Shown here piece after piece: positions 40,194-49,266 of a stretch of DNA of 64,000 nucleotides (positions are counted from its first letter, which is position 1; every line of letters begins with the position of its first letter). The DNA comes from Synechococcus sp. WH 7805 (GTDB taxonomy: Bacteria > Cyanobacteriota > Cyanobacteriia > PCC-6307 > Cyanobiaceae): NCBI RefSeq assembly GCF_000153285.1, contig NZ_CH724168.1, positions 62,001-126,000 on the forward strand, given 5' to 3'. Both the position numbers and the translations under genes were made by a program. Below the pieces are notes generated by a model. That model had not been told where the DNA came from. It did not search any database and worked only from the letters and a program-made list of their open reading frames with translations.

Positions 40194-40370
40194 ATGGCCC
40201 TTCTTCCCCGCTGGCAGTACATGACCGATGAGAGCAAAGCTCTTGTGAAGCGTGCAGCCGTGAGTGTGTTGGTGCTGTTCGTAGCGGCGATCCTGCTGCG
40301 AGCGCTTTTGCCCTGGGTGTTGCTGGCCTTGATTGTCTGGTTTGTCTGGAGCTGGATGAGCCGACGCTGA
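40194..40370 (+). CDS. small two-helix membrane protein, 58 residues
   Basis: ATG 40194 to TGA 40368. AAVSVLVLFVAAILLRALLPW and VLLALIVWFVWSW form two close hydrophobic segments after a polar MALLPRWQYMTDESK start. Family unknown. Between yjbQ (divergent) and the deaminase gene. Confidence 0.55.
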   Translation: MALLPRWQYMTDESKALVKRAAVSVLVLFVAAILLRALLPWVLLALIVWFVWSWMSRR

Positions 40371-40429
40371 CGCGTTGTCGACAAACGATGCAACCGCGAT
40401 CAGAGTTATTACGGCTTCCCCTTGGTTTT

Positions 40430-40909
40430 ATGGCGACTGATCAGGACCGCACACTGATGAAGGAGGCCATCCGCCTCATGCGCGAAGCCGGAGTGGTGAA
40501 CAAATCAGGTGGTCCGTTCGGTGCCGTGATTGCGAAAGATGGAAAGGTGGTATCCGCCAGCGGCAACAGTGTGGTGCGCGACCTCGATCCCAGTGCTCAC
40601 GCTGAGGTGAATGCCATTCGTGCGGCTTGTAAAGCTCTGGGGACTTGGGATCTCACCGGCTGCGTGATGTATACCAGCTGCGAATGCTGCCCGATGTGTT
40701 ACGCAACCGCCTACTGGGCTGGGATCCGGAAAGTGTTCTATGCCGCGGCATGGTCGGATTATTCCGATCTCTTCTCGGATCAGGAAATCAATGAAGATAT
40801 GCAGAAATCCAGGGATGAAAGGGAGATCCAGCTCACGCAGATTCTTCAGGACGAAGCTTGTTCTGTCTGGAAAGAGTTTCGCTTGCTGCCCGATGGTGCC
40901 CGGTACTGA
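40430..40909 (+). CDS. nucleoside/guanine-type deaminase (CDA fold)
   Basis: Encodes 159 residues from ATG 40430. HAEVN (His57, Glu59) and CCPMC (Cys87, Cys90) supply the zinc site and proton shuttle of the cytidine/deoxycytidylate/guanine deaminase fold. The GGPFGAVIAKDGKVV start and FYAAAWSDYSDLFSD helix resemble guanine deaminase. Soluble; salvage or tRNA-unrelated use inferred. Followed by 40951. Confidence 0.92.
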   Translation: MATDQDRTLMKEAIRLMREAGVVNKSGGPFGAVIAKDGKVVSASGNSVVRDLDPSAHAEVNAIRAACKALGTWDLTGCVMYTSCECCPMCYATAYWAGIRKVFYAAAWSDYSDLFSDQEINEDMQKSRDEREIQLTQILQDEACSVWKEFRLLPDGARY

Positions 40910-40950
40910 GATGTTCAGCGTTAAAGCGACGGGACGGATCTCTGAAGCTC

Positions 40951-41601
40951 ATGGATAAGCATCATCAGAGTGATGAACAATTCGTTTACACCTTCCATAA
41001 CGAGTTGTTGCCCTTACAGGTGGAAGCCTTCAGCAAATTGCAAGCCGACTTGGATGTTGCCGCCAAGGCTTTCGAAGGCTATCTCGGACAAGAATTGTCC
41101 TATCAGGTCATTGAGAGCGATGGTCTGATTAAATGCACCGCACGGATTCGTTTCACAAGCCTTGAGCTTTGCCTGAGCTGGTTGGATAGTTCTGTGCGTC
41201 GGCATCTGCTCTCCGAGGCTGAAGGTGCCATCGGCTATCGCTATCGCGCCAGTGTGGAACCGCAATCCTTTGATCAATGGATTGCGGTGCGCAGCGGTCA
41301 ACGTTCTCCAACCTGGAAAGTGAATCTTCTGGTGTGGTTGGCGTTATATCCCTCTGTGATGATTTTGATTCTGATCGGTCAGACCACGTTGGGACGTTTG
41401 CCATTGCCTCTCAACATGCTGATCAGCAATGCCATCACTGTTGCTGTCACGGGTTGGTGGCTAGTCCCCTGGTTGAGTCGGGTGTATGGCGGTTGGCTGT
41501 CGAATCGGTCTCAGCGCTGGAACTGGATTCACAGTCTGACGATTGTTGGTTTTCTGTTTCTTTTTCTTGTTCTGTTCAGCGCTCTGAATTCGTTGCTCTG
41601 A
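40951..41601 (+). CDS. ABM domain fused to membrane helices (COG3224-like)
   Basis: Encodes 216 residues. Residues about 5-110 form an ABM-like dimeric alpha/beta barrel (YQVIESDGLIKCTARIRFTSLELCLSWL). Then three hydrophobic segments follow (LLVWLALYPSVMILILI, LNMLISNAITVAVTGWWLV, IVGFLFLFLVLFSAL). This fusion is known as COG3224. Possible quinol or heme role by analogy, unproven. Coordinates start at ATG 40951; the longer frame from 40858 overlaps the deaminase. Confidence 0.8.
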   Translation: MDKHHQSDEQFVYTFHNELLPLQVEAFSKLQADLDVAAKAFEGYLGQELSYQVIESDGLIKCTARIRFTSLELCLSWLDSSVRRHLLSEAEGAIGYRYRASVEPQSFDQWIAVRSGQRSPTWKVNLLVWLALYPSVMILILIGQTTLGRLPLPLNMLISNAITVAVTGWWLVPWLSRVYGGWLSNRSQRWNWIHSLTIVGFLFLFLVLFSALNSLL

Positions 41602-41674
41602 TGTTTGTTGCAACAGGTTTGTGGTGGTCAGATCTGGTCAACACGTTTAAATAGATCAGATTTGACGCCAGAGG

Positions 41675-43018
41675 ATGAGATTCACTTGTGGCTTGAATCT
41701 CCCCTCAGAGTCGCTTTTGGTAAGCCATCTTCTGGGGCTGGTTTTTGCATTGGCAGCGCCAGTAATGGCCCAGACTCCTCCTCCTTCCGGGAACCCGGCA
41801 GCGTCCCAGAGCGCTCCTGGGACTGGAGAACTCGGGCGTTTGCTTGGGCTCCCTGAGGATGGGGCACTCCGACTCAGTGGTGTTTGGGTGGGGAACGCCA
41901 CGGAGCAGTGGTCTGGAGGATTCTCCAGGTCTACCGATGAAGCGCAGGCACTGCTTGTGGAGGCAAGCCTGGATCTGGGCAAGGCGATTGGTCTTGAGAA
42001 CACCTGGATCTGGGTTCAGGGACTGCAGGTGAATGCCACGTCCAACGCCGGAACGGCCAGTGGCAGTGTTCAGGGCAGCAATAGCCTTGCGGCGGCGCCA
42101 CCCCTGGACCGCACCGAGCTGTTCGAGTACGCCATCCGCAAGGACTTTTTTCAAGGGCGCCTGCGGGTTGTTGCCGGCAAGCAGTCGGCCAGCACTGTGT
42201 TCGCCAATATCAATCGGCCCGACGCCACCGACGATCCCCGCTACGAAGTCTCCAGCCTCACCAGTCTGGCCTTCACGCCGGTGTATTCCATGCCGACGCT
42301 TCTGGGTCGACTGCCCGGCTACACCAATTCAGCGCTTGGCCTGAGGTTCACCCTTCAGCCGGGATGGTTTGACAACCGTTCGTACTTGAGTGCCGGTGTG
42401 TTTGATGGACGGGGAGGACTTGGCGCTGCCTCCGTGCAGACGGGGTTGACGTTGCCGTCGCTCAGCGGTCCACTGTTCAACATCATGGAGGTGGGAAGCG
42501 GCTGGGTCGTTGGCGATGCCCGTAAGCCCGGCTCCTTTGGTGTGGGGGTCTGGTCTCAGGGGGGTGAGTCGTTGCTGTGCAATCCTCTTGACCCTCAGCA
42601 GTGCATCAGCGACTTGGGCGCCTGGGGACTGTATGTGCTATTGGATCAGCGTCTCTCCAGTTTTCGAGCGGACCAAGACAGCAGCGGCATCAATGCATTC
42701 TTCAGCGCTGGTTGGTCGCCATCCATCACCAATCAGATGAATGCGTCGATCACCGGAGGATTCACGTTGCAGGGCCCTCTTGAGGCGCGTCCGAACGACA
42801 GCCTTGGCGTGGGTCTTTCATGGGCTCGCCTCAACACCCGCGGCTTTCTCTCCGAGGCTTTTAACTCTCATGAATTGATGCTGCAGGGATATGCCCAGAT
42901 CGCTCTGGCCGAGGCCCTCTTCCTTCAGCCAACCCTCACGCTGCTGCCCCGTGTTGGTAACAAAGATGCAGGCAATGACTCTTTGAGCGGACTGCTGCAG
43001 CTCACCATGTTGTTTTGA
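41675..43018 (+). CDS. OprB-type carbohydrate porin
   Basis: Encodes 447 residues. Signal (LLVSHLLGLVFALAAPVMA) and then a beta-barrel with WVGNATEQWSGGFSRS, FFQGRLRVVAGKQSASTVFANINRPD and GYAQIALAEALFLQPTLTLLPRV, the OprB layout ending in an aromatic residue (LTMLF). Located in the outer membrane; probably sugar or small-solute uptake. No slayer (SLH) domain is present. Confidence 0.9.
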   Translation: MRFTCGLNLPSESLLVSHLLGLVFALAAPVMAQTPPPSGNPAASQSAPGTGELGRLLGLPEDGALRLSGVWVGNATEQWSGGFSRSTDEAQALLVEASLDLGKAIGLENTWIWVQGLQVNATSNAGTASGSVQGSNSLAAAPPLDRTELFEYAIRKDFFQGRLRVVAGKQSASTVFANINRPDATDDPRYEVSSLTSLAFTPVYSMPTLLGRLPGYTNSALGLRFTLQPGWFDNRSYLSAGVFDGRGGLGAASVQTGLTLPSLSGPLFNIMEVGSGWVVGDARKPGSFGVGVWSQGGESLLCNPLDPQQCISDLGAWGLYVLLDQRLSSFRADQDSSGINAFFSAGWSPSITNQMNASITGGFTLQGPLEARPNDSLGVGLSWARLNTRGFLSEAFNSHELMLQGYAQIALAEALFLQPTLTLLPRVGNKDAGNDSLSGLLQLTMLF

Positions 43019-43074
43019 TGGCAACCGTGGTGGTTTTGCTATCGAGAGGTCGGCGGTACTGACGGCAGCGCTCG

Positions 43075-44406
43075 ATGGAGCTTCACCAAGGCGAAACGGC
43101 CTATGAGACCGCGCTGGCCGCAGTGTTCAATGGCGATGCTGCTGCAGCCCATCCGGCCTCCATCGCCCAGCCTCGCGATGAGCAGGAGGTTGCGGCGTTC
43201 GTTCGACAAGCCTGCGCACAGAAGCGACCTCTGCGGGTGCGCAGTGGCGGCCACAGTCGCTTCTGCAGTGGTGACGGTGCCCTGATGCTTGACCTGGCGG
43301 CTCATTTGAGGGGCGTCACGGTCAGTGGAGATTTGGTGACGGTGCAGGGGGGCTGCGGTGTTGGGGCTGTTCTGCGGGCCTTAGAGCCCCACGACCGGAT
43401 GGTGCCTGTGGGGACGCACGCCACGCCGGGTTTCGGGTTGTTGACCATGGGTGGCATCGGTCACCTCAGCCGCAGTTTCGGACTCACCCTCGATTGCGTG
43501 GTGGCGATGCGTGGAGTGCGTGCCAATGGGGACCGATTCGAGATTCGAGCCGAAGAGGCTGATGGATCGGAGGTTTGGCGACTGCTGCGTGGCGCGGCGC
43601 CTTTTCTGGCGGTGATCACGGAGACGACCTTGCGCACCTATCCCCGTCGCCCGCTGCATGGGATCCGACAGCTCAATGCCCTCCCGTTCCTTGTGGATGC
43701 CCTTAACTGTGCCGAGAGCTTGCCGCGGCAGATTGCCTGCTCGTTCGTGCTTGGTGTCCCTCCCGACCAGGAGCAAGCACAGCTGATGCGTTACGTGGTG
43801 CTCCAGGAGGGCGATGAGTCGATGCTGCCGGCCTTTCTGAATGAGGGCCAGGAGTGCTGGCATGACCATGTGGCGGGCCAGGAGTGGCTGCCCGATTTCA
43901 ATCTCCCTGATCGAAACGGTGTGCTGCCGCCTGAACCACCGGTGGAGCCTGATCGCTTTCGCCGCCTTCGCTCCTGGATCTACACCGTGAGTGTGCCGTC
44001 AGGCCTGAGTCACGAGCTGGCACCTCGCCTTGAGGATGCGATGCGGAAGGCGCCGAACCGGCTCTGCCGCATTGATCTCCAGCACATCGGAGGAGCCGTC
44101 GCCGACCGGCCGATGGCCAGCAGCCTGTACCGGGGCCGTCATGCGCAGTGGTCGATTGTGATCTCCGGCTTCTGGTCGGCGGGCGATGCTCTGAATCAGC
44201 AGGCCGCCTGCCGTTGGGCGGATGCGGTGTTCGATGCATTGGAGTCGTTGGCTTGCCACGTCTACCTGGTGGAGCGGCATCCGGGCACGATCCGCTACCA
44301 GCGGGAGTTGGAGCTCGCCTACGGCTCTGATCTACCCCGGCTGCGGCAGATGAAGAAACAGTGGGATCCCGACGGGCTGCTGCCATCTCTCGATCCCCCT
44401 TCTTAA
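43075..44406 (+). CDS. BBE-type FAD-linked oxidase
   Basis: Encodes 443 residues. RSGGHSRFCSG gives His60 in the 8-alpha-histidyl-FAD position, and LTMGGIGHLSRSFGLTLD is the second motif, where bicovalent family members have a Cys, here a Ser (single covalent link only). VTVQGGCGVGAVLRAL is the FAD-domain GG motif. The C-terminal NPDGLLPSL-like end (WDPDGLLPSLD) fits BBE proteins. Substrate unknown. Confidence 0.88.
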   Translation: MELHQGETAYETALAAVFNGDAAAAHPASIAQPRDEQEVAAFVRQACAQKRPLRVRSGGHSRFCSGDGALMLDLAAHLRGVTVSGDLVTVQGGCGVGAVLRALEPHDRMVPVGTHATPGFGLLTMGGIGHLSRSFGLTLDCVVAMRGVRANGDRFEIRAEEADGSEVWRLLRGAAPFLAVITETTLRTYPRRPLHGIRQLNALPFLVDALNCAESLPRQIACSFVLGVPPDQEQAQLMRYVVLQEGDESMLPAFLNEGQECWHDHVAGQEWLPDFNLPDRNGVLPPEPPVEPDRFRRLRSWIYTVSVPSGLSHELAPRLEDAMRKAPNRLCRIDLQHIGGAVADRPMASSLYRGRHAQWSIVISGFWSAGDALNQQAACRWADAVFDALESLACHVYLVERHPGTIRYQRELELAYGSDLPRLRQMKKQWDPDGLLPSLDPPS

Positions 44407-44436
44407 TCGCCGTTCGCTGGGTGGTATTGCTGGTGA

Positions 44437-45219
44437 TCACACCTGGATGGTGCCGCTCAGGTAAGGAATCACCCGTCCACTGATCAGCACCCGCTCTCCC
44501 TGCAACGTGCAGCGCAGCGAGCCACCTCGGGCGGAGAGCTGTCGGGCGTTGAGCACGGCTTTGCCGAGTGTTTCGCACCAGTAGGGGGTGAGGCTGCAGT
44601 GGGCGGACCCGGTCACGGGGTCTTCTGGAATGCCACATCCCGGCGCGAAGAAACGGCTCACGATGTCAACGTGTTTGCCTGGAGCGGTGGCGATCAAGCC
44701 TCGCCCCGGGAGGGCGGCCACGCGCTCCGGATCTGGTTGCAGTGTTCGAATCGTGTCTTCATCGGCGAACACGGCGATCAGATCCACTCCCAACAGGCAG
44801 CTCTGAGGCGTAGCGCCGATGGCCTCCTGCAGGCCTGCTGGCGGTAGGCATGGGTGAGCCCGCTGCACTGGAAAGTCGAGGGTGATCCGATCCCCCTCGC
44901 GTTGCACCTTGAGCGTCCCGCTGCGGGATTCAAACTGCAGCGTGTGTTGTTCCGGTTCACGGCGGAACACCACATCGGCGGCCGCCAGGGTGGCGTGGCC
45001 GCAGAGATCCACCTCACAGCTCGGGGTGAACCAGCGCAGTTGATAGCGCCCTCGGCTTCCAATGAGGAAGGCCGTTTCCGACAGGTTGTTTTCCGTGGCG
45101 ATCGCCTGCATCAGCGGGTCCGGCAGCCAGGCGTCCAGGCAACACACGGCGGCGGGATTTCCCTGGAATGGTGCCTCCGCGAAGGCGGCCAACTGTTCGA
45201 TCGCAATCCGGATGCTCAT
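44437..45219 (-). CDS. PhzF-family isomerase
   Basis: Encodes 260 residues. Catalytic Glu48 in NNLSETAFL, GHATLAAA at 74-81, and CGIPEDPVTGSAH near residue 195 form the known PhzF/diaminopimelate-epimerase-fold signature. Phenazine genes are absent, so substrate is unknown. ATG overlaps the stop of the upstream membrane-protein gene. Confidence 0.93.
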   Translation of the reverse strand: MSIRIAIEQLAAFAEAPFQGNPAAVCCLDAWLPDPLMQAIATENNLSETAFLIGSRGRYQLRWFTPSCEVDLCGHATLAAADVVFRREPEQHTLQFESRSGTLKVQREGDRITLDFPVQRAHPCLPPAGLQEAIGATPQSCLLGVDLIAVFADEDTIRTLQPDPERVAALPGRGLIATAPGKHVDIVSRFFAPGCGIPEDPVTGSAHCSLTPYWCETLGKAVLNARQLSARGGSLRCTLQGERVLISGRVIPYLSGTIQV

Positions 45220-45419
45220 GGGTCGCTCGGCTCCTCTCCGGTGCCTGCAGCCCGGGACCGTTCCACCTGGATGAACACCAGCCAGGCCAGTGCCGCCAGG
45301 CCTGCACTCAGCCAGTCATTGCGAAGCGCTTCCACCAGGGCCACGGTGCTGGCGGCAATGCGCAGGGCCCGCAGCAGCAGCGTGATCAGCGGAGGTCGGG
45401 CAGGTTGTTCAGCAGTCAT
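45216..45419 (-). CDS. small membrane protein
   Basis: Start at MTAEQPARPPL (45419). One or two helices (LITLLLRALRIAASTVALVEAL, LSAGLAALAWLVFIQV) then acidic end. Translationally coupled to PhzF. Divergent from the SDR gene. Confidence 0.6.
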   Translation of the reverse strand: MTAEQPARPPLITLLLRALRIAASTVALVEALRNDWLSAGLAALAWLVFIQVERSRAAGTGEEPSDP

Positions 45420-45508
45420 CAAGCCAGGCCTGGATCCCGCCATTCAAAGCCTCTCCAAGTGATGGAACCGCCTGCTTGGGCAGGATGTGGCTTGGTTGCG
45501 ATTGGTTG

Positions 45509-46174
45509 ATGGCATCGGTTCTTGTCACAGGATCCAATCGCGGCATCGGCCTGGAGTACTGCCGCCAGTTGCGAGACCGTGGCTTCGATGTGATTGCCGT
45601 GTGCCGGGAGCCTTCACACGAGCTGCAGGCCCTTGATGTCCGCATCGAGGCCGGTCTGGATCAGGCGGATCCCGGCATGCCCGCGGACTTAATCCACCGC
45701 CTCGATGGCCTATCGCTGCATTGGGTGATTCTCAATGCCGGCATCCTGGAGTCGATCGCGTTGGATCAACTGGATGAGGCGTCCATCCGCCGTCAGTTCG
45801 AGGTCAACGCTCTGGCTCCTCTGCGGCTGGTGCGGGCCCTGGTGAGACAGATCCCCAGCGGCGGCAAGCTGGCACTGATGAGCAGCCGCATGGCTTCCAT
45901 CGACGACAACACCTCCGGTGGCTCCTACGGCTACCGCATGTCGAAGGCTGCGCTCAACAGCGCTGGCAAGTCGCTGGCGCATGACCTCAAATCACGAGGC
46001 ATCGCTGTGGCGATTCTGCATCCTGGGCTGGTGAGCACCCGCATGATCCGCTTCAACCCCAACGGCATCAGTCCTGAGCAGGCCGTGAGCGGTCTACTGG
46101 CACGGATCGATGCGCTCAGTCTCGAGACCAGTGGCACCTTCTGGCATGCCAATGGCGAAGTGCTGCCTTGGTGA
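45509..46174 (+). CDS. short-chain dehydrogenase/reductase
   Basis: Encodes 221 residues from ATG 45509. MASVLVTGSNRGIGLEYC is the TGxxxGxG motif; NAG in ILNAGIL, Ser in LMSSRMA, and YGYRMSKAAL the Tyr-x3-Lys catalytic pair. C-factor (CsgA)-like classical SDR. Substrate unknown. Confidence 0.9.
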   Translation: MASVLVTGSNRGIGLEYCRQLRDRGFDVIAVCREPSHELQALDVRIEAGLDQADPGMPADLIHRLDGLSLHWVILNAGILESIALDQLDEASIRRQFEVNALAPLRLVRALVRQIPSGGKLALMSSRMASIDDNTSGGSYGYRMSKAALNSAGKSLAHDLKSRGIAVAILHPGLVSTRMIRFNPNGISPEQAVSGLLARIDALSLETSGTFWHANGEVLPW

Positions 46175-46229
46175 GCTGAGATGGCAAGGATCCCCAGCCG
46201 TACATTGCTGACATTCGGGAGTGCGGGTC

Positions 46230-47021
46230 ATGGGGTTCGATCCGCGCCAATGGTCGCCGCACCGCGATATGGCTTCTTGGCCGAGGTCGACGTCTGGCCA
46301 GCGGGTGACCAGCAATGTGGAAGCGATTCTCCGCGAGAACGATGCCCTGCGACGGGAGGTCAAGCGCTTGCAACAGGAGCTCGAGCGCGCGCGTCGTTCC
46401 CAGTGGCAGCAGCCCTCAGCCCAGGCACCTGCACGGATCAGTTCGGAGCAGGTCCAGGCCTGGGGTGCGGCCATGGCCAGGCAGCCGGGATGGAGTCAGC
46501 TGCGTCAAGTTGCTCTTGATGCGCTGATCGACCAGCTCAACCGCAACAGCTTTCCGTCTCGATTGAGCCTGCAGCAGCGACTGGATCGTCTGGTAAGCGG
46601 GTTGGGGACCGATCTGCTTGCTGCTGTCGGCCCCAGAACAACCAAGAAGACGGCTGCGGTGATGGCCGCTTTTGCCCTTTACGGCGTGCGGGCCAGCGAA
46701 TGGCTCGAAGAAGATCCGGCTCGGGTCGTGAGCGAGCTTTGTCAGCTCCAGACCCAGTCGAGTCGTCGCCAGACCCAGGCCAATCGTCGCCAGACCCGGC
46801 GCACCCGCAGTGACCGGCGCACAACGGATCGTGAGCCTTCAGCAGCAGCAGTGAGCGAAGAGGAGAAGGCTCTGGCGGTGCTGGGTTTGCAGGTGGGTGC
46901 AACCCAGGAGCAGATCAAGCAGGCCTTCCGTCGCCTGGTGAAGCGCCATCATCCGGATGTGGGTGGATCGGCGCATGCTTTTCGCCGCGTGAACGAGGCC
47001 TATCAGCAGTTGATGGCCTGA
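46230..47021 (+). CDS. C-terminal J-domain protein with coiled-coil
   Basis: Encodes 263 residues from ATG 46230 (GTG 46221 alternative). A leucine/charged coiled-coil (VEAILRENDALRREVKRLQQEL) is followed by a helical region with a Gln/Arg-rich repeat segment (RRQTQANRRQT) and a C-terminal J domain containing HHPDVGG. It presumably recruits DnaK. The other J-domain gene is at 23267. Confidence 0.88.
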   Translation: MGFDPRQWSPHRDMASWPRSTSGQRVTSNVEAILRENDALRREVKRLQQELERARRSQWQQPSAQAPARISSEQVQAWGAAMARQPGWSQLRQVALDALIDQLNRNSFPSRLSLQQRLDRLVSGLGTDLLAAVGPRTTKKTAAVMAAFALYGVRASEWLEEDPARVVSELCQLQTQSSRRQTQANRRQTRRTRSDRRTTDREPSAAAVSEEEKALAVLGLQVGATQEQIKQAFRRLVKRHHPDVGGSAHAFRRVNEAYQQLMA

Positions 47022-47246
47022 AGCCAGCTGTGCAAGCAGGCCATCCAGCGTGGCGATGGCCGCGTTTGGAAGCTTGCGCCGCCAGCAGCCCGCCAGAAAG
47101 GAGAACACGGCCCAACGGCTCTTCATGGCTCGCGAGCCGGCCTGCAACGTCTCCAACCATTCGTCGTCGACCGCATCCGGCTCCAGGGTTCTCCAGTGCT
47201 GGATGAACCGGTCCCAGAAGCGGCTAGAGCCCGACGCCGATTGAAT
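46839..47246 (-). CDS. hypothetical protein, uncertain boundaries
   Basis: A minus-strand frame reads FWDRFIQHWRTLEPDAVDDEW, then LQAGSRAMKSRWAVFSFLAGCWRRKLPNAAIATLDGLLAQLASG, convincing protein. But its only standard start is TTG at 47156, inside this sequence; ATT 47246 would be a non-standard start. At the 3' side the frame runs on through the antisense of the J domain to 46839, which reads poorly, so the normal stop may have been lost. Follows the 47270 gene by 23 bp. Boundaries and integrity doubtful. Confidence 0.4.
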   Translation of the reverse strand: MQSASGSSRFWDRFIQHWRTLEPDAVDDEWLETLQAGSRAMKSRWAVFSFLAGCWRRKLPNAAIATLDGLLAQLASGHQLLIGLVHAAKSMRRSTHIRMMALHQATEGLLDLLLGCTHLQTQHRQSLLLFAHCCC

Positions 47247-47269
47247 GGATCAGCAAAAGCGTTGAGGCG

Positions 47270-47434
47270 CTACACAGGGCGTTGCTCCTGCTGGCGCAGG
47301 GTTTCGTAGGCCTGCCAGAGACCGTTCACTTCTGCACAATGGGAGTCGCGGTCGCAGACGCGGTAGCGACCATTGCCGACGGCATCGATGGTGGATCCGC
47401 GGGAGGTGGCGCAGATGCGGCTGACAAACGCCAT
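47270..47434 (-). CDS. small cysteine-containing protein, 54 residues
   Basis: ATG 47434 to TAG 47270. MAFVSRICATSRGSTIDAVG, NGRYRVCDRDSHCAEVNGLWQAYETL. Three Cys and a basic start; a soluble small protein. Codon pattern strongly coding. Divergent from 47568. No family recognised. Confidence 0.6.
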   Translation of the reverse strand: MAFVSRICATSRGSTIDAVGNGRYRVCDRDSHCAEVNGLWQAYETLRQQEQRPV

Positions 47435-47567
47435 GGGCTTGAAGCGAATGAACCCGGTTTACGCGTTGGCCTGATCCTTTCCTCAAGGAAATTTCATTTC
47501 GACATCACTTCTGGAAACGAAAAATCTCCAGGTTGGAGTGGATCGCATGCAGGGGACACGGTTCACA

Positions 47568-47858
47568 ATGAACCCAACGCTTCCGTTCGAGATGTCCAAC
47601 GCCCGCGACATGATCAACGCCCATCTGTTTCCGGTGCTGGGCCTCATCGCTACAGCCAGTTCGGTATCGATCGCACTGTCGTTGCGACCGATTGCCGAAC
47701 AATCCACCCGTTGGAACACCTGCTACAGCGACAGCCTGGCCTGGTATGAGGCCAACAAGCCTGATTGGACGATTCAGGACAAGGAGGTGTTTGCCTCGAA
47801 TTTCTGCAACGGCGGCGTGCCAGTGAAGCCCGGAGCCGGATTTCAGTTGGCGCGTTGA
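47568..47858 (+). CDS. small secreted or anchored protein
   Basis: Start at MNPTLPFEMSNARDMI (47568) or MSNARD (47592). One hydrophobic helix (LFPVLGLIATASSVSIAL) is followed by RWNTCYSDSLAWYEAN and ASNFCNGGVPVKPG, with two Cys. Possibly periplasmic. Convergent with the ABM gene. Confidence 0.65.
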   Translation: MNPTLPFEMSNARDMINAHLFPVLGLIATASSVSIALSLRPIAEQSTRWNTCYSDSLAWYEANKPDWTIQDKEVFASNFCNGGVPVKPGAGFQLAR

Positions 47859-47864
47859 TGGCCG

Positions 47865-48254
47865 TTACACCCGGCTGTACCCCAGTTGGGTTTCAAAAAT
47901 CTTCAGGGGGAGACCGAGGGACTGCATCAAGGTGCGGCATTCGTCTCCCACCGTTCCATACACCTCCACCCTGAAGTCGTCGGCCAGTTCGGCGTGCTTC
48001 TGCAGGTACTCCTGAACTGGAGGATTCGACACGTGTGCGGCAAAGGCGGCGTCGTTGGCATAGAGCTCTGACCACACAAAGGCCTGCGGGTCATCTGGAT
48101 CCTGATCAAAGGTGTGGTGGAGCATTCCCGGTTCGCTGGCCTGCACTGCAGCGTCGGTGGTTCGCGCCAGCTCGAGATAGGCCTCCACGCAGTTGGGCTT
48201 CACGTGAATCCGTGCCAGCAGCATGAAAGGAGTGCTTTTGTCGAAGCTGGCCAT
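47865..48254 (-). CDS. ABM-family (quinol monooxygenase-like) protein
   Basis: Encodes 129 residues. MLLARIHVKPNCVEAYLEL, EPGMLHHTFDQDPDDPQAFVWSELYANDAAFAAHVSNPPVQEYL match the antibiotic-biosynthesis-monooxygenase fold. Possible quinol oxidation. The conserved H-x-x-x-x-P near the helix is present. Upstream of it is the 48277 secreted gene. Confidence 0.85.
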   Translation of the reverse strand: MASFDKSTPFMLLARIHVKPNCVEAYLELARTTDAAVQASEPGMLHHTFDQDPDDPQAFVWSELYANDAAFAAHVSNPPVQEYLQKHAELADDFRVEVYGTVGDECRTLMQSLGLPLKIFETQLGYSRV

Positions 48255-48276
48255 GGCTTGAGATTCGGTTCAGCGA

Positions 48277-48642
48277 TCATCGCCGGCGGCCGAGCACCAT
48301 GCGCTTCACCACGCCGTCCTCCTTTTGGTAGAGCACCAGATCGTCTTTCTCGAGGGTGTAAAGGCGCCTGACTCCATCGGTGCGGTACTCGCGATTAAAA
48401 GGAACCACCCAGGAGGTGCCCATCGCCATCACGTAAATCAGCTCCGACTGATCGGCGCTGATGCAAAAACGCACTTTCTGATCCTTGTAGAGCCCAACAT
48501 CGCTCACAAAGGGCGCCTTGAAGTAGTCACAGGAGTGGGCTCGCTGGTATTCATCTTTGATAGTCGCCAGAGCCTGTTCAGGTACAGCCGCGCCAAGCAG
48601 CAGGGTCCCGAGCAGGAAGGTGAGGAATTGGGATTGCCCCAT
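48277..48642 (-). CDS. secreted hypothetical protein
   Basis: Encodes 121 residues. Signal peptide (MGQSQFLTFLLGTLLLGAAVPEQALA) with cleavage before TIKDEY. Mature part contains two Cys (CDYF, FCIS) and beta strands (LIYVMAMGTSWVVPF, RLYTLEKDDLVLYQ). Periplasmic; no family recognised. Confidence 0.68.
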   Translation of the reverse strand: MGQSQFLTFLLGTLLLGAAVPEQALATIKDEYQRAHSCDYFKAPFVSDVGLYKDQKVRFCISADQSELIYVMAMGTSWVVPFNREYRTDGVRRLYTLEKDDLVLYQKEDGVVKRMVLGRRR

Positions 48643-48764
48643 GGCATCGACAGTGCAAGGGATTTGAGTCTTTGTAGCGGCTTCTGCTGCCCCCTGCAGG
48701 GAGGCAGGGCCGGGTTCTAAGGTTCGATTCGCTACAGAACCGGTTGGTCCGGTTTTCGCTCGAG

Positions 48765-49190
48765 ATGTTCCATCCCCTGGCCCCCTCCAAGGTGCTCGAC
48801 TTCCTGGGCCGCCTGTGTCTGGCAGCGGTGTTCGTGAACGCCCTACCAGGCAAGTTCAGCAATTTTTCGGACACCGCTGCCTCGATCACAGCCAAGGGAG
48901 TTGCCGAGCCCCTGGCCGGTGTGCTGCTGGTGGCTGCGATCGTGATGCTGATCGCCGGCTCGCTGTTGCTGGTGTTTGGCACGAACACTCGGCTGGGTGC
49001 CTCCTTGCTGCTGGTGTTTCTGGTGCCCACCACCCTGATTTTTCACACGTTTCCGATCGATGCCGGCTTCTTCATGAACCTGGCTCTGATCGGTGCTCTG
49101 ATCCTGGCGATCACGCGCTCCACCGGCGCAGCGGTTCCTAACTTCCGTGATGTGCGAGTCCGGGACGGCATGAAGGCGCTGCGTCACTGA
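48765..49190 (+). CDS. DoxX-family membrane protein
   Basis: Encodes 141 residues from ATG 48765 (MFHPLAPSKVLDFLGRLCLAAVF). AVFVNALPGKFSNFSDTAASI, LLVFGTNTRLGASLLLVFLVPTTLIFH and four membrane helices fit DoxX. Second DoxX in the window. It ends 76 bp before the convergent gamma-glutamyltransferase end. Confidence 0.85.
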   Translation: MFHPLAPSKVLDFLGRLCLAAVFVNALPGKFSNFSDTAASITAKGVAEPLAGVLLVAAIVMLIAGSLLLVFGTNTRLGASLLLVFLVPTTLIFHTFPIDAGFFMNLALIGALILAITRSTGAAVPNFRDVRVRDGMKALRH

Positions 49191-49266
49191 AGCCCGCTGA
49201 TGAGCATCCGTCTGGGGAGCCCGAACCCAGCGATGGCTTGCTCTGATCGCGTGAGCGCCAAGCTCT

